From Zygnema cylindricum (taxonomy: Eukaryota; Streptophyta; Zygnematophyceae; Zygnematales; Zygnemataceae), in contig JBBHKE010002193.1 of assembly GCA_037447655.1 (NCBI GenBank), forward strand, positions 101,001 through 165,000: a DNA stretch of 64,000 bases, written 5' to 3'. Shown piece after piece: positions 1 to 11,029 of this stretch (its first letter is position 1; each line of letters begins with the position of its first letter). Below the pieces are notes generated by a model. That model was not told the DNA's origin. It worked only from the letters and a program-made list of their open reading frames with translations, and did no database searches. Both the position numbers and the translations under genes were made by a program.

Positions 1-1100
1 AAAGCGTAAACGGTGGCGCCCACAGGTTGTAGTAAAAGAAGACTTACATTTTTGTTGGGTATGTAAAGTGCGTCAACCAATTTGGTTTGAATAATCAAAT
101 TAGATCCGCTAGAATCCCAAGTAGGGAGATCTACCCGGACCATGCCAACTCTACTGATGGAAAGAGTTTGTCCGCTCGTAACCGTAATGAGCTACAATAG
201 GGTAAGTTGGCCCATGTTGTCAAATAAATTTCTGTTGCTACACACATGGTGCAAAACACACATGTTAATAATTGACTATTTTATGGGTTTTGTGGCGGGC
301 GCCAACAGACGAATAGAAAGGTTGAGAAAGGCAAAAGTTTGCGCGCCTTCGTCACCTTCAAAAAAAATTTCCACCATATAATGTACTCCATCGAAACGCC
401 TGCCACGTTCGACACAACCACGATGTCGGTTGGTGTCGCGATTACCATTCCGACCACTTCAGTCTCTTCTACCGTCACCATTATAATTCTTGGAGTAACA
501 TTGTGAGATGAAGTGGCCGAATTTGCCATAGAAATGACATTGCTTTTCTGGTCGGGACAATATGCCAACATATGTCCCAGCTTGTCGCATTGAAAGAAAA
601 CAACATTGTTGAGATCTTGGTATGAAGGCTAGGCAGAAGGTTTCTCGCCTCTTTTTTGACCTCTACCCATTCATCCTCTTCTTCCACCTTTTCCACGGAG
701 ATAACGTAGATCCGCGACTTAGCATTCATTGTATCGGTCGTCGGAGTGCCTCGTGAAGAGCTATATTTATTGCCCTCGGTCTATTTGAGGTAATGGATGA
801 CGTAGTCAACCTTCAACAAAATAATTCCCCTGAACGGGCATTGATAAAAAACAATTCCTAATTTGCCTTTCTTTATAATTTTGCCATTGTTTGCAAGCTG
901 CTCGATGATTATGTTATATATTTTTGAAGCTTCATGATTGATTCTCTCGGCTTCATTTTAAAGGAATTGAAATCCGTGAACGAGTATTGTCCGTTATTTT
1001 GCACAACATTATAAAATTGATTCTCTAATGTCGTCCATCATTTGTGTGCAAGTTTAGGTGTGAGAAAGTGATCGTGGACTGATACGGTGCACAATTGCAT
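1..1100 (-). mobile_element. Decayed Ty1/copia gag-protease fragment, cut by window start
   Basis: Read on the minus strand from about 1090 down to 480, a degraded Gag is visible: a helical segment with FYNVVQNNGQYSFTDFNSF, then IIEQLANNGKI, typical of the copia Gag (UBN2-like) region. It is followed by a zinc knuckle CDKLGHMLAYC at 557-589 that lacks its first Cys (Phe instead). From about 270 to 1 comes the aspartic protease: HHVCSNRNLFDN, then VTSGQTLSISRVG and VDALYIPNKNVSLLLL, the conserved flap and DVLYVP-like box. The catalytic D-S-G-A position reads N-M-C-V and is preceded by a stop. Several stops and frameshifts show the copy is dead. Integrase and RT would lie beyond position 1. Family assignment is confident; the subfamily is unknown. 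Confidence 0.75.
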
Positions 1101-2300
1101 CAATCCGGAAATGGGGGGAATATTTTTTCGTTTCCAAAGTCTTCTTGCCTTCCGATCCCATTCTCCATTTACCACCTTTCAAAGGCGGCGAAGAATCAAT
1201 TGACAGTTGATATACTTCTTCCACACTTTGCAATTCTTTCCTTTGAAGAGCACAATCTTTTCGGGCATTTGTTCGACCAGCTCCTCATTTTCACTCCACT
1301 CATCAAGATCGGAAGTTTCCCCTTCCGAATATGCTCCTTCCTCCACTCCTTGTCGTTTACTCTTTCCATCCGGATTGCCGTCGCTTAAATCCGGATTAAG
1401 ATCTCCAAATAACAAAGATTTCCCATTTGGATTTCCTTCGGAAATTCGTTGGCGCGGCGGCAAAGACCCTCAATGAGTTTTTGAAAATGCTCTTTCGCTA
1501 TGTCACCCTTCTCCTTTTTCCTTCCCTCCTTTTAACCAAGCGGATCGGGTGGAAGAGACACCTCAAAGGCCGCCCCCTCCCAAAGTAAAGGATATGCATG
1601 TATGTTTTGGTTTGGTGAAGAGTCTGACCGAACCGGCGGATCCGGATCCTAAAGAGGAGGAAGAGAAGGAGTATGAGTCCAACTTGGGTTTTTCTTTTTT
1701 CCCCTTATGGCCGCCAAGCTGGCCATGTTCAACACTCAAAGGAGCACAAAAGGCTGTGATACAACTTGATGGATTGATAAACAAAAGATAAAATGTGCAA
1801 AGCAAACAGAAGCAATAATAAATCTCACACACAAAAGTACCACTCCACCTAAGTCAATATATTCCATAGAGGAATTTTCTTTTAGAATTACTTTTTGGTT
1901 CGCTCACTTTGCTTGTATAAAACATTGCAAACATTACATAACAAACCGTACATTTTACAAAGCTGAATGCCTATCATAAGGTGCTAACGAAAGAAAAATA
2001 AGGTAGTATAAGTGCTAATGAAACTATAGTGACCAACGCTTGACCGAAAGGTCATAAGACCAAACTAGGAGGCCGACTCACAAAAGCGCGGAGTACTGCG
2101 TCATTTTATTCTATAATTGAACCTAACATAAATTTCTAATTTTTAAGCTTTGATATTGAAGTTTTGGTCTTGAAGTCTCGATTTTCAAGCTTTGAATTGA
2201 ATTTTTTGTGGAACAAGTAATTAATCTCAAGAGAGATTAGGTACATTTTGGAAGAGCCAAAAGATAGAAGTTAATAGACGAGAGATAAGATACATTTTCA
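1101..2300. other. No recognised gene; possible Gag-proximal sequence
   Basis: The minus strand at 1179-1463 is open for 94 codons. It encodes an acidic, low-complexity peptide with two GNP(N/D)GKS repeats and the stretch EWSENEELVEQMPEK. It lies just 5' (minus sense) of the copia Gag remnant and could be the Gag N-terminal extension or 5' region, but I do not recognise it. The rest (1480-2300) shows no domain, RNA gene or clear repeat boundary. Confidence 0.3.
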
Positions 2301-2399
2301 AAAATCGAAGAAGCATATGTAATTTTGGAGAGAGTCTCTTATGTTGTCTTTTTGCATTATGTTATTTTTGGCGTTATGGTTGCTAACCTATTAGGTTAT

Positions 2400-3050
2400 T
2401 GGTCGAAGGTATGTGCCATGTCTTATTCAATTCATAAATTCATAGGCCATGACTTTTATAACTGGAAATTTCAAATGCGACACCTTTTTAGCTTTGAGAA
2501 ACTATAAGGGCATATGATTGGTGACATACAAATTCTAATCCTTCCTGCGGAACATAACGACAATTATATGGGAACTCGATACGCCATAATTGCGTGGAAG
2601 GATAGGGATTTGGTCGCGTTGTCTCGCGTAATCGTTTAATTAGATGGCATTATTCCGAATTTCGTTCAAAGTGAGCCAACCTTTAATGGAACGTGGCTAT
2701 GTTTATATGCCACATATGACGCATACACGTGGCAACTGTCGTTTGGCTTCGTTGACTTTTAACTGATCTTTCCTTTCATCAGACAACCCCCACTCTTATT
2801 TTTTGTGATTTTCAAGGCGTTCTCACCCTAATGAATATCTTATTCATCACATTCGCACTAAACATATTGATATTCAATGTCACTTCAATCGTGAGAAAAT
2901 TGTTGATGTCACCATTTCGTTATACACTACCTCCAACTAGCATTGTTGATTTTTTTACCGAACCGCTCCCTCGACCATTGTTTGACAAATATCTATTTTC
3001 TCATGTTCGTCATGACTAATCCGTGTTTCAATCGAGGGGGGGGTATTTGA
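2400..3050 (+). mobile_element. Internally deleted copia remnant: Gag start joined to RNase H end
   Basis: At 2430-2760 the plus strand reads IHKFIGHDFYNWKFQMRHLF and then IIAWKDRDLVAL, the N-terminal copia Gag motif (WK-x-M-x-x-L followed by W-x-x-x-D-x-x-A). By 2835-2940 the reading becomes RTKHIDIQCHFNREKIVD, the last RNase H block of a copia polyprotein, followed by a frame-shifted FFTEPLPRPLFDKYL box. At 3033-3050 an AGGGGGGGG-type purine run looks like a polypurine tract preceding an LTR. Protease, integrase and RT, about 3 kb in a full element, are missing between the two blocks, so this is a deletion derivative. Stops interrupt both parts. LTR boundaries were not resolved. Confidence 0.65.
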
Positions 3051-3179
3051 ATTCGGAGTTCCATGTTACTATAGAGCCACTATGTTTTAGATAGAGACTA
3101 CCTAACAGTCGTTAAAAGTCTGTAAGAATCGGTAGTAAAGTATTTAATTGCACACAAAAGTCATGCACGTCGTGTCTTC

Positions 3180-3720
3180 CACCTCAGCCATTCCTTTAGA
3201 TTAACCATTTTTTTCCAACTTACCTCCCCACACATTCAGCTTTACCTTCTGGCCATTCCTCGTGATGGCAACTCTCAGCTTTCCCCTCCCTCTCTAACTC
3301 CCCCCTCTACCCATCTCCATTTATCTCCTTCCCATCAACAGTTTCCTCTCTCTCTCTCTCTCTCGAACCCTCTACACCTCCCCTCTTTACCTCTGATTAC
3401 GCCCATCAATTTAGCAATGAAGAGCAGCAGCATTGACACAACATTCAAACTCCTCCTATCACACGTGCGCTCTCTGCCCGTAATTGGCTGATGCACTTCC
3501 AAGCCTTTGATCAAAAGCTCTTCCCTCTTCTGTTTCTGAATGCCGGTGACTGAAGTCAGAGGGCAAAGAAAAGTAAAAAGAGAATGAAATTTAATGGGTG
3601 GAGGGATAGATGGGGGACGAGAAACAAAAGGAACTGGGGAATACAATAACAAGAATTGGAGAGGGAGAGGATGACAAGGCTAACAGTGGAAAGAGGGGGA
3701 GTTGCAAATACGTCGTGTTA
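3180..3720 (+). repeat. Dispersed repeat A, copy 1 (CT-rich left arm, GA-rich right arm)
   Basis: The unit has a pyrimidine-rich left half, a complex core, and a purine-rich right half. The core around 3455-3550 (TCACACGTGCG, then ATTGGCTGATGC, then ATGCCGGTGACTGAA) is shared with 12395-12490. Both copies also share CCTCGTGATG in the left arm. The two arms are loosely complementary, so the unit could fold back. No coding capacity was recognised. Ends are approximate. Confidence 0.55.
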
Positions 3721-3962
3721 TTTAGCACAGCTTAATGTGCGAAAATGCACCAAAAGGCTACACCGCATGTGTTTGTCCTATACTATACGTTTATAATACC
3801 TTTAAAAACTCTTTATAATAAGGGTATAATAAGGTAAAACAAGATTTAGCGTTCCGTCGTGATTTAGTACTTTTGAACTTTGGTCACATGAGGCTGCTAT
3901 AAAATTCAATCGTGGCCAGACAAGTTCAGCCCTAGAATAGGGTAAAAGAAAAAAGTTAGAGT

Positions 3963-4738
3963 ACACACCGCTAATCGCTATAATTGCGTAGTGTACGCTA
4001 ATTCCGTCACGCCTTTTTTTTAATTTATTCTCAAATAGCGTAGTTTATTCTGTTTTTTTCTTTACTATATTTAGGGTTATTTTCCAAGTACCGTACAAAA
4101 CGAAAGTACGTTGTCTCTTAAATAGAGTGGTGTACGGTCAGTGTCAAACCGTACATATATGTACATTTTTAAGTTAAAAAGTACAATTAATTAGTTTTAG
4201 TAACCGCAGATGCATGAGAATGTGCGTTCTAAAAAGGGAAAAAAACCAGGTCATAAAAAATTCCCTTCGCACATATTCGTCCGATAGCCTCGTTTCGACT
4301 GTGTGAACGTACGATTTGTGTACGATTTGTCAGATTTTGTACGATGACCTATGTTAGTGTAAGAATTTTTGCGACCGACATTTTTTTTTTCAAAGATCTC
4401 AAATTAACATAATTAAACAATTAGAATGTATGTTTTTTTTCAAAATTTCCAAATTCTTAATTAGCGTAAACCATGGTAATTTTTTATACACGCTAAAGAA
4501 ACTTCTACGCTTATAGCGATTACACCGCCAATCGCTATTAGCGTTGTGTACGCTAATTCCGTCCCGCTTTTTTTTTTATTATTCTCAAATATAATTATCC
4601 ACACTATTTAAAAAACCCTAATTCCTAATTAGAGTAGACGATTTCTTCGAAAATTTCCAAATTCCCAATTAGCGTAAACCACGCTACTTATTCGTATACG
4701 CTAAAAAAACTTCTACGCTAATAGCGATTGGCGGTGTG
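3963..4738. mobile_element. Two CTACACCGC-TIR elements, adjacent/nested (C1, C2)
   Basis: C1 begins ACACCGCTAATCGCTATAA at about 3965 and its right arm is recognisable up to AGCGAT at 4520, where C2 begins TACACCGCCAATCG at 4521. C2 ends GATTGGCGGTGT at about 4736. C2 is the reverse complement of the compact 221-bp copy at 19295-19515: it has the same ACGCTAATTCCGTCCCGC block followed by a T run. C1 carries an internal segment (about 4085-4420) rich in GTAC words that is homologous to the interior of the 545-bp copy at 5720-6264. Non-coding; MITE-like. Confidence 0.65.
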
Positions 4739-5041
4739 CAGTCCTGGATCTTGCAACCTTTTGTACTAGTCATGGTTCGTTACGAGGCCCAGTAGAAAGT
4801 ACTGTAGTGCAGCGATACGATTCTGTTCGATTACAGTACAGTACTGACTATTTGAAGGCTATGTACGGTACGGTAATCTTTAAGTGTAACTTGAAACCAT
4901 GACAAATTTTGGCAATGACTTCAAAAAAGTTCGACGAACGTAAAAGTCAATTGACGTCAACATCTCACGGTTAACGAACACGTGCAATTTAAAAGTCAGT
5001 TGACGTGGACATGAAACGGTTACGAATACATTCAATTTTAA
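4739..5041. other. No gene recognised
   Basis: A 300-base stretch with several GTAC-containing words (for example TTACAGTACAGTACTG near 4842) and no open frame, domain or RNA gene that I recognise. Confidence 0.4.
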
Positions 5042-5192
5042 GGGTACGTCCCCATGTAATCGGTACTTTGATAAAATATTTTGGACTGTCCGAATGTGCG
5101 AAAATGAAATCGGAACTTTGAAATGTGACGCTTGTAGACGTAGGTACAACTTGTGACGATTGAAGCGGACTACGAATCTTCAGACGATTACA
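5042..5192 (+). mobile_element. PIF/Harbinger-like G-family element, left part (G4), interrupted by C elements
   Basis: The left terminus GGGTACGTCCCCATGTAATC directly follows TAA and matches the left end of the complete G1 element at 13189. The body up to CTTCAGACGATTA matches G1 to about 13375. It then breaks at the C3 insertion and resumes after it (GTGACGCCAAC at 5704-5714). A short TTTGTGAAA echo between C4 and C5 also comes from the same G sequence. The right terminus was not found. Confidence 0.6.
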
Positions 5193-5704
5193 GTACACCG
5201 CGCATCGTTATTAGTGTCAAAGTTTAAACAGTGTGTAAGTAAATATACCGTCATTGACGCTAATTAAGAATTTGAAAATAAAATAAAAATAGGTTTATTC
5301 TAATTTCAAATCTTCTGTACGATTATATACATTATTATATGTATTCGTACAAAATATAAAAAATCGTACACCGTAGTGAAATTTAAATATCCGTACATGT
5401 CAGACCAATTTAAGTCTCAGACAAATCCCGTTTTTTTAGCGCACGTTCCTATGCGAACGAATCCGATTTAATTCAATTTTTGTTAAATTTTCACTTGAAA
5501 AGGTACATTTATGTACGGTCTGACATCGACCGTACACCACGCTATTTAGATCTTATTGAACTTTAGTTCTTTAAGCTATTATGTACGGTACCTCAATTAA
5601 ACGTCAAGGAAAAATTAAAATCATGTATCCTATTTGAGGAAAAAAATCAAAATTTTAAGAACCCAAATTAGTGACTTTGACACTAATAACGATGCGCGGT
5701 GTAG
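5192..5704. mobile_element. CTACACCGC-TIR MITE-like element C3
   Basis: It runs from TACACCGCGCATCGTTATTAG at the left to TAATAACGATGCGCGGTGTAG at the right, a TIR of about 22 bp. The interior contains paired GTACATTT/ATGTACGGTCTGACATCG blocks shared with C4 and, inverted, with C6. It is inserted in the G4 element: left flank GACGATTA and right flank GTGACGCC reconstitute the GACGATTAGTGACGCC seen uninterrupted in G1 if TA is counted as duplicated. That target-site reading is tentative. Confidence 0.65.
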
Positions 5705-5719
5705 TGACGCCAACCACGT

Positions 5720-6264
5720 CTACACCGCCCATCGTTATTAGTGTCAAGGTTTAGATAGTGTGGAAGTAAATTTACCGTCATTGATGCTAATTAAGAATTT
5801 AAAAATTAGAAACAAAAAGGTTTTTGTAATTTCAGTGTTAATGCTAATTTGGAACAGCAAAAATGGAATATTTTCTGTACGATTATATACATTAATATAT
5901 GTATCCGTACAATATATTAGAAATCGTACGCCGTCGTGAAATTTAAATATACGTACATGTCAGACTAATTTACGTGTCAGACTAATCCCGTTTTTTGAGC
6001 GCACGTTCCCATGCGTGCGCGTCTAATATAATTCATTTTTAGTAAAATTTTCATTTGAAAAGGTACATTTATGTACGGTCAGACATCGACCGTACACCAC
6101 ACTATTTAGATATTAATGTTCTTTCATTCTTAACGCTATTCTGTAAGGAACCTTAATTAACGTCTAAGGAAAAATTAAAATCATGTATCCTATTTGAGGA
6201 AAAAAATCAAAATTTTAAGAACAAAAATTAGAGTTGATGACACTAATAATGATTGGCGGTGTAG
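5720..6264. mobile_element. CTACACCGC-TIR MITE-like element C4 (complete, 545 bp)
   Basis: The termini CTACACCGCCCATCGTTATTA and TAATAATGATTGGCGGTGTAG are inverted repeats. The interior is collinear with C3 in the same orientation, including CCCGTTTTTTGAGCGCACGTT and TCATGTATCCTATTTGAGG. No transposase coding is present. It lies 15 bases to the right of C3. Confidence 0.7.
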
Positions 6265-6276
6265 ATATTTGTGAAA

Positions 6277-7203
6277 CTACACCGTCAACCGCTATTAGAG
6301 TAAAGGAATAAATAGCGTAAAAAAAAATAGTGTTATTAACACTAATCGGGAATTTATTTATTTTTTAAATATATATACTAATTAATCCCTAATTGTAATT
6401 TGGGTTGTCCTGAATAATAAATACCCGCCCTTTCGATGTCTACAGTAATATGTGTAACCGTACAAAATCTGACAATTCGTACGCCGTCGCGTTGTTCACA
6501 CGGTCAACGGACGAACATATGAGAACGTGATTTTTGTCGACGAGTTTGCGTTTCTTTCTTCCAGTGCACATTCACATGTGTGCACAATAATGTTAAGTGT
6601 CTTTTTATGCCTTTGTAATTCAAAAAGTACCATTTCATACGGAGGTACCTTGTCCGTACGCCACACTATTTCCATCGCAGTGTACTTCCATTATTAACAC
6701 TAATTGAAAAAAAAACCCTAATTATTAGTGTTGGGTATCGAGGACCTATTGTCGATATTCGATATATATCAAATTTTAGGTACCCGATAATCAATATATC
6801 GCATCCATGAAGGGAGAACCTAAATATCCGGATATTTATGGAATAATTTTTTTTTTTTCCGATTTTTTTTCAAAAAGCCCCCCCCCCCCCCGTGGCGGAC
6901 GCTCAGTGGGGGGGGAGGGATTCCGTTCAAATTTCCGTACAATTTTTCCGTACTTTATCTGTACGGACACCCATTTTTTGCGATATATATCGCGATAGGT
7001 ACGATAAATCGAGAACTTTGATAATTTCGATATTCGATATATTGAATATCGAAATTATCGCGATATGAAATTACCCGATACACAACACTACTAATTATAA
7101 TAACGGAAAAATTAGAATTATGGATTGTATTTCAGGTTTTTTTATTTGAAAAAAGGGCACCGTATTAGTGTGTTATATACTCTAAAAGCGATTGGCGGTG
7201 CGG
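6277..7203. mobile_element. CTACACCGC-TIR element C5, carrying a nested hAT-like MITE
   Basis: The left end CTACACCGTCAACCGCTATTA at 6277 and right end AAAAGCGATTGGCGGTG at about 7203 mark a diverged family member. It is interrupted at 6726-7090 by a separate element with its own terminal repeats and 8-bp duplication. Without that insertion the element would be about 555 bp, the size of C4. Confidence 0.6.
6726..7090. mobile_element. hAT-like MITE, 365 bp, with 8-bp target duplication
   Basis: The element begins TAGTGTTGGGTATCG and ends CGATACACAACACTA, giving an inverted repeat of about 15 bp with one mismatch. It is flanked on both sides by the 8-base direct repeat CTAATTAT (6718-6725 and 7091-7098). 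A TAGNG-type terminus plus an 8-bp duplication is the hallmark of hAT elements. The interior has C and G homopolymer runs (around 6881-6918) and dense ATCGATAT/CGATATATATCGCG palindromes. There is no transposase, so it is non-autonomous. Confidence 0.85.
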
Positions 7204-7384
7204 TAAATCAATGCACGTTACACGGGCATGGACCATGTTCTGTTCATCAAAACGTATTAGTACTGTTGTACTATTCAAGTGTTTCGTACGGATATTTGTA
7301 GACGCGACCCAAATCAACACAACGATTGACAAAAAATCGAGCGAAGAATTTAGGACACGAAATCGTACTTGTTGAAAAGGACAG

Positions 7385-8560
7385 CTACACCGCGAATCGT
7401 AATTAGTAGTGTAGTGTATCGTTAAAAAACTTATCACGATAACGCCGATATCGATAGTTATCGGTTATCGAATGGTTAGAGGTCCCTATATAACGGTTCG
7501 AGACCAACAAATTCCATATCGGCAATAACTTAAAAAATATATACTACGCATAGTATAGTACTTTATAATATATTGTATTATATTATTTACGTTATATAGC
7601 GTGGCATGCCACGTATAACAATCTGTTCCGTATCTATTTAGCTGAAAATTATTACGGACAACGAAGTACGTAAACGTAGACAAATTTAAAATAATCATTC
7701 ATAGTTCTAAAATTATACTACAGAAAAGAAAAAATAAAAATACATTGTAGAATTCGAGAATCAAACTTATCGGAAAAAAAATTAACAGACGAATTGAGCA
7801 GACTTAACACATCTATCAGACTACCGCCATTTGCAACCACCATATTTAACTGTACAGTCTGTACAGTTATCGATATCAGTGTTATCGCCGATAATAACTG
7901 ATAAATATCGGTTATTTATCGGCGATAACATCGATGGCGAAATATTAGACCAATATATCGATTATCGGGAACTCGAAAAAATGTCCATATCGGTTATCGA
8001 CAAATCCTTACCGGTACACAACATTAGTTATTAAAATATATAACTCTAATTTGGGTTCCAAAAATTTTGGTTTTTTTTTATTAGTATACATGATTTTAAT
8101 TTTTCCATTGCATTAATTAAGGTACAGTACAAAATAGCGTAAAGAATGAAAGTACAATAACATCTAAATAGTGTGGTGAAAGATCGATGTCAGACAGTAC
8201 ATAAATGTACCTTTTCAAGTGAAAAATTACAAAAAATGAATTAACTCAGACGCGGACGCATAGGAATGTGCGCTCAAAAAACGGGATTCAATCTAATCGC
8301 ATAGCCGCCGTAAATTAGTCTGACATGTACAGACATTTAAATTTCGCGACGGCGTACGATTTCTAATATTTTGTACGGATACATATATTAATGTATACAA
8401 TTGTACGACGATTGTTCCTTTTTTTCGCAACTCCCGAATTAGCATTAACGCGAAAATTAGAATACACCTTTTAATTTTCAAATTCTTGATTAACATTAAT
8501 AACGATATATTTTTATCAACACTAATTATACTTTGACACTAATAACGATTCGCGGTGTAG
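7385..8560. mobile_element. CTACACCGC-TIR element C6, carrying a second nested hAT-like element
   Basis: The left terminus CTACACCGCGAATCGTAATTA is at 7385 and the right terminus TAACGATTCGCGGTGTAG ends at 8560. The interior at about 8040-8560 is the reverse complement of C4 (for example GTACATAAATGTACC and ACATGTACAGACATTTAAAT). The 620-bp segment 7407-8026 is an insertion, leaving a host of about 556 bp. Confidence 0.65.
7407..8026. mobile_element. Second hAT-like non-autonomous element, 620 bp
   Basis: The termini are TAGTGTAGTGTATCGTTAA on the left and, on the complementary strand of the right end, TAATGTTGTGTACCGGTAA. The flanks are GTAATTAG (7399-7406) and GTTATTAA (8027-8034), an 8-bp duplication with two mismatches. 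The terminal repeat resembles that of the MITE at 6726-7090, and both are full of ATCGATA palindromes, so they may be related. No transposase frame is present. Confidence 0.6.
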
Positions 8561-8689
8561 CTTCTGAACTGTCAGCATCCTGTAATCGGACAATCACGAA
8601 TGAAGGATTGACGGCTGAAAACTCTTTGGTGCACGTGGCGGCTTTATCTTAATTCTTTGACACAATTCTAGCAACCAAGATTTGACGGT

Positions 8690-8965
8690 CAAAAACAATT
8701 GCCGAGGGAGTACTTTGAAAGTTACTCGTTTGCTGACGTTAGCAGAGAGACAAAGCTACCCGTTTGGTGACGTCGGTTGGGGGACACGCCGTTTACTGGT
8801 GCAAACGAACAGAAAGTCGGCCTATTTAAAGATTTTCAAACGGACGACCAAAGGTCTATAATTTGTATAAATATTGTAGATGTTACGGGTTTGGTGACAT
8901 TGTGACATCATGCTCACTTGTGACAATGTCAATATCAGTCATTCAATACATAAATCATTAATTTG
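8690..8965. mobile_element. G-family internal fragment
   Basis: The block with TATTGTAGATGTTACGGG, TTGGTGACATTGTGACATCA and CTCACTTGTGACAATGTC matches the interior of G1 around 13425-13500. No termini are visible on either side. Confidence 0.45.
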
Positions 8966-9052
8966 TTGCCCTCCCTCAACAAAAACGTTCTTTACAAAGT
9001 GAACGCCCATATTACAAAAGTACTACGGACGAGCGAGTGGACACAAAGCTAA

Positions 9053-9135
9053 CAAAACTACATAAAGTACCAGAGCACGAAACTACATAAAGTACCAGCG
9101 TACGAAACTACATAAAGTACGAAATGGACGAAACT
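9053..9135 (+). repeat. Short tandem repeat, about 26-bp unit, three copies
   Basis: The unit GAAACTACATAAAGTACCAG plus six variable bases occurs three times in a row, the last with a changed end. It is not part of a recognised gene. Confidence 0.7.
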
Positions 9136-9975
9136 AAACTGAACACGCACAGAAAACATAGACGCTAACTGGTAACTAAAACGGTAAGTAAAACTAGAAC
9201 TGCGAACACAAATCGTATTCTCCGGTGCTCAACAAATCTGAGACTGCGTTTCACAATGTACCCAACAGCAACTCTATATTGCTTCACTTGCTTCACTTTA
9301 GTTTACGACAGTGCCAATGTGTGACATTCAATAAATAAAAAACTAGAAAGTAGGAAAAGAAACATGATAAGCCTACTCTATACTATTATGGTCATTGCAA
9401 ACATTTGTCAAAAAGGTTTTAAATGAAAAGATCAATTTATACATCCAAAAGAGAATTTTATTCACTCCCAGACTTCTCTTGGAATTGGTTTGTAAAACAT
9501 ATGCATTGGAGAGATTTTTTGCAATTTACTCTTAAACTGTCGATTGTGCGATAACTGCAAAAACCAATTTAAAATTGCAAAATTTATGTTAAAATTACAG
9601 AATTTAATTTCCGGTTCCAAAATTTCAGCTATCACAATTTCTGAAATAAAAGATGTGAGTTAGAATCTACAAAATCCAGTTAAGAATAGCAAAAGTCCAT
9701 GTCAAATGGGTATTGCAAAATTCCGGGTATAATTGGCAAAATTATGCTAAAAGAAAAAAAATTCTGTTGCAGGAAAATTACCATTTTTTTTATTTAAAAA
9801 AACATAAGAATAGCCATTAATGTAGTCAGTTTATCATATAAATCTCGTCTTTCAGAAAAAGAAAAAAAAAACATACACCCAATCAAAACATTTAGAAGTG
9901 AATATATTCCCAACCAATTATAATTTGACAAAATTTTCTTGCATTACAATGGTCTACAAAGTGCGAGGTTCTCAC
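9136..9975. other. No recognised gene; probable downstream intron of the receptor-like gene
   Basis: AT-rich sequence with no domain on either strand. On the minus strand it follows a good splice donor at 9975, so it is most simply intron of the receptor-like gene. No kinase or other cytosolic domain exon could be found here. Confidence 0.35.
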
Positions 9976-10116
9976 CAGGTTCAACATAAGGTTTTGCATA
10001 ACCGTTTTCTTCTTTTTTTCTTCGGAAGAAGAAGAAAAGAAATAGACCTCCAATAAGCAACAAGAAGACAACTCCTCCGACAACCCCTCCAACTATGGCA
10101 ATGGTATTTCCTCCCC
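9976..10116 (-). CDS. Receptor-like gene, exon C: transmembrane helix and basic juxtamembrane tail
   Basis: The exon is bounded by CCCCAG at the acceptor and G|GTGAGA at the donor. It is 141 bases, phase 1 at both ends. It encodes GGGNTIAIVGGVVGGVV, then FLLLIGGLFLFFFF, then RRKKEENGYAKPYVEPG. About 25 uninterrupted hydrophobic residues with GGVVGG packing motifs, followed by RRKK, form a single-pass membrane anchor with the positive side in the cytosol. This arrangement is familiar from plant receptor-like kinases such as the proline-rich (PERK) group. The kinase or other cytosolic part is not found downstream to position 1, so the gene is incomplete in this window or has very large repeat-filled introns. 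Confidence 0.75.
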
Positions 10117-10758
10117 CTGGGGTTTAGAACGGAAAAAAAAAGACTATGGTTTGGTTATGGATTTTCCGGGCTTTCATAGTGCTTAGGGTTTCAAAGTAAT
10201 TACTTGCAATTTTGATCTAGGGTAAGGTTTTTCTAGGGTTAAGGTACCATTACGAGACATTCCTCGTTGACTCTTTGTGGTTCGAAATTCATAAAGAGCA
10301 TAGAAATTTTGGAAATATCTTGGAAACACTAAAAAAAAGAAAGTTCCCAAGATGTGTATGTGGATTTCAATATTTATTTCAATTACAGTTACTCTAACAC
10401 ATAAATATCGTACTTAAAGTTTGTTTGCATAGAAAAAAAAGGAAAGGCAATGTTTTGAAAAAAAGATGTGAAGAAAGACGAGGTCCATTGGATGGTGTGG
10501 AGAGAGGTGGTATTTGAGAAAGTATAAAGAAGAAGAGTGTTGAAGACGGAGGAGGGAGAAATGAGGAAAGAGGATGAGTAGTAGTAGTAGAAGTAGGAGG
10601 AGGAGGAGGAGGAGGTTGTAGTATTTATTATTGTTTTTCATGTTTTGCGCATTGGCCAATTTAAGAAGTAAATAAAAAGGGAAAACTTAAGGCTAAAAGT
10701 AAAGTATTAAAATGCAAAAGCAAGAAGGTAGGGAAGTTCAAATACGAATAAAGCACAC

Positions 10759-10917
10759 CTCCAGAGGGACTAGAACTTGGGGAAGTGGTAGGACTCGGGG
10801 GAGGGAGGGGACTTGGCGGAGGGGGAGGGCTTGGGGGAGGGGGTGGACGAGGGGGAGGGGGAGGACTCGGGGGAGGGGGAGGACTTGGAGGGGGAGACGG
10901 TGGTGGCGGCGATGGAA
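10759..10917 (-). CDS. Receptor-like gene, exon B: Ser-Pro-rich extracellular stalk
   Basis: The acceptor is GCTGACAG|TTCC and the donor GGAG|GTGTGC. The exon is 159 bases, again a multiple of three with phase-1 introns on both sides. The product is VPSPPPPSPPPS followed by repeated SPPPPP blocks and ending SPTTSPSSSPSGG. S-P(3-5) blocks are substrates for prolyl hydroxylation and O-arabinosylation in the green lineage (extensin- and pherophorin-like). Here the stretch of about 53 residues separates the Cys-rich module from the membrane helix and probably forms a rigid stalk in the cell wall. The opposite strand is also open but is a low-complexity shadow. Confidence 0.72.
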
Positions 10918-11029
10918 CTGTCAGCACATGCACAAAACGACAAGATTTAAAATAAGTTCAATCTCACAGATTGCCAGTCATCATTCTCGAATGAAAACAG
11001 AGGAGGCAAAACGTCAAGACACGACACGC

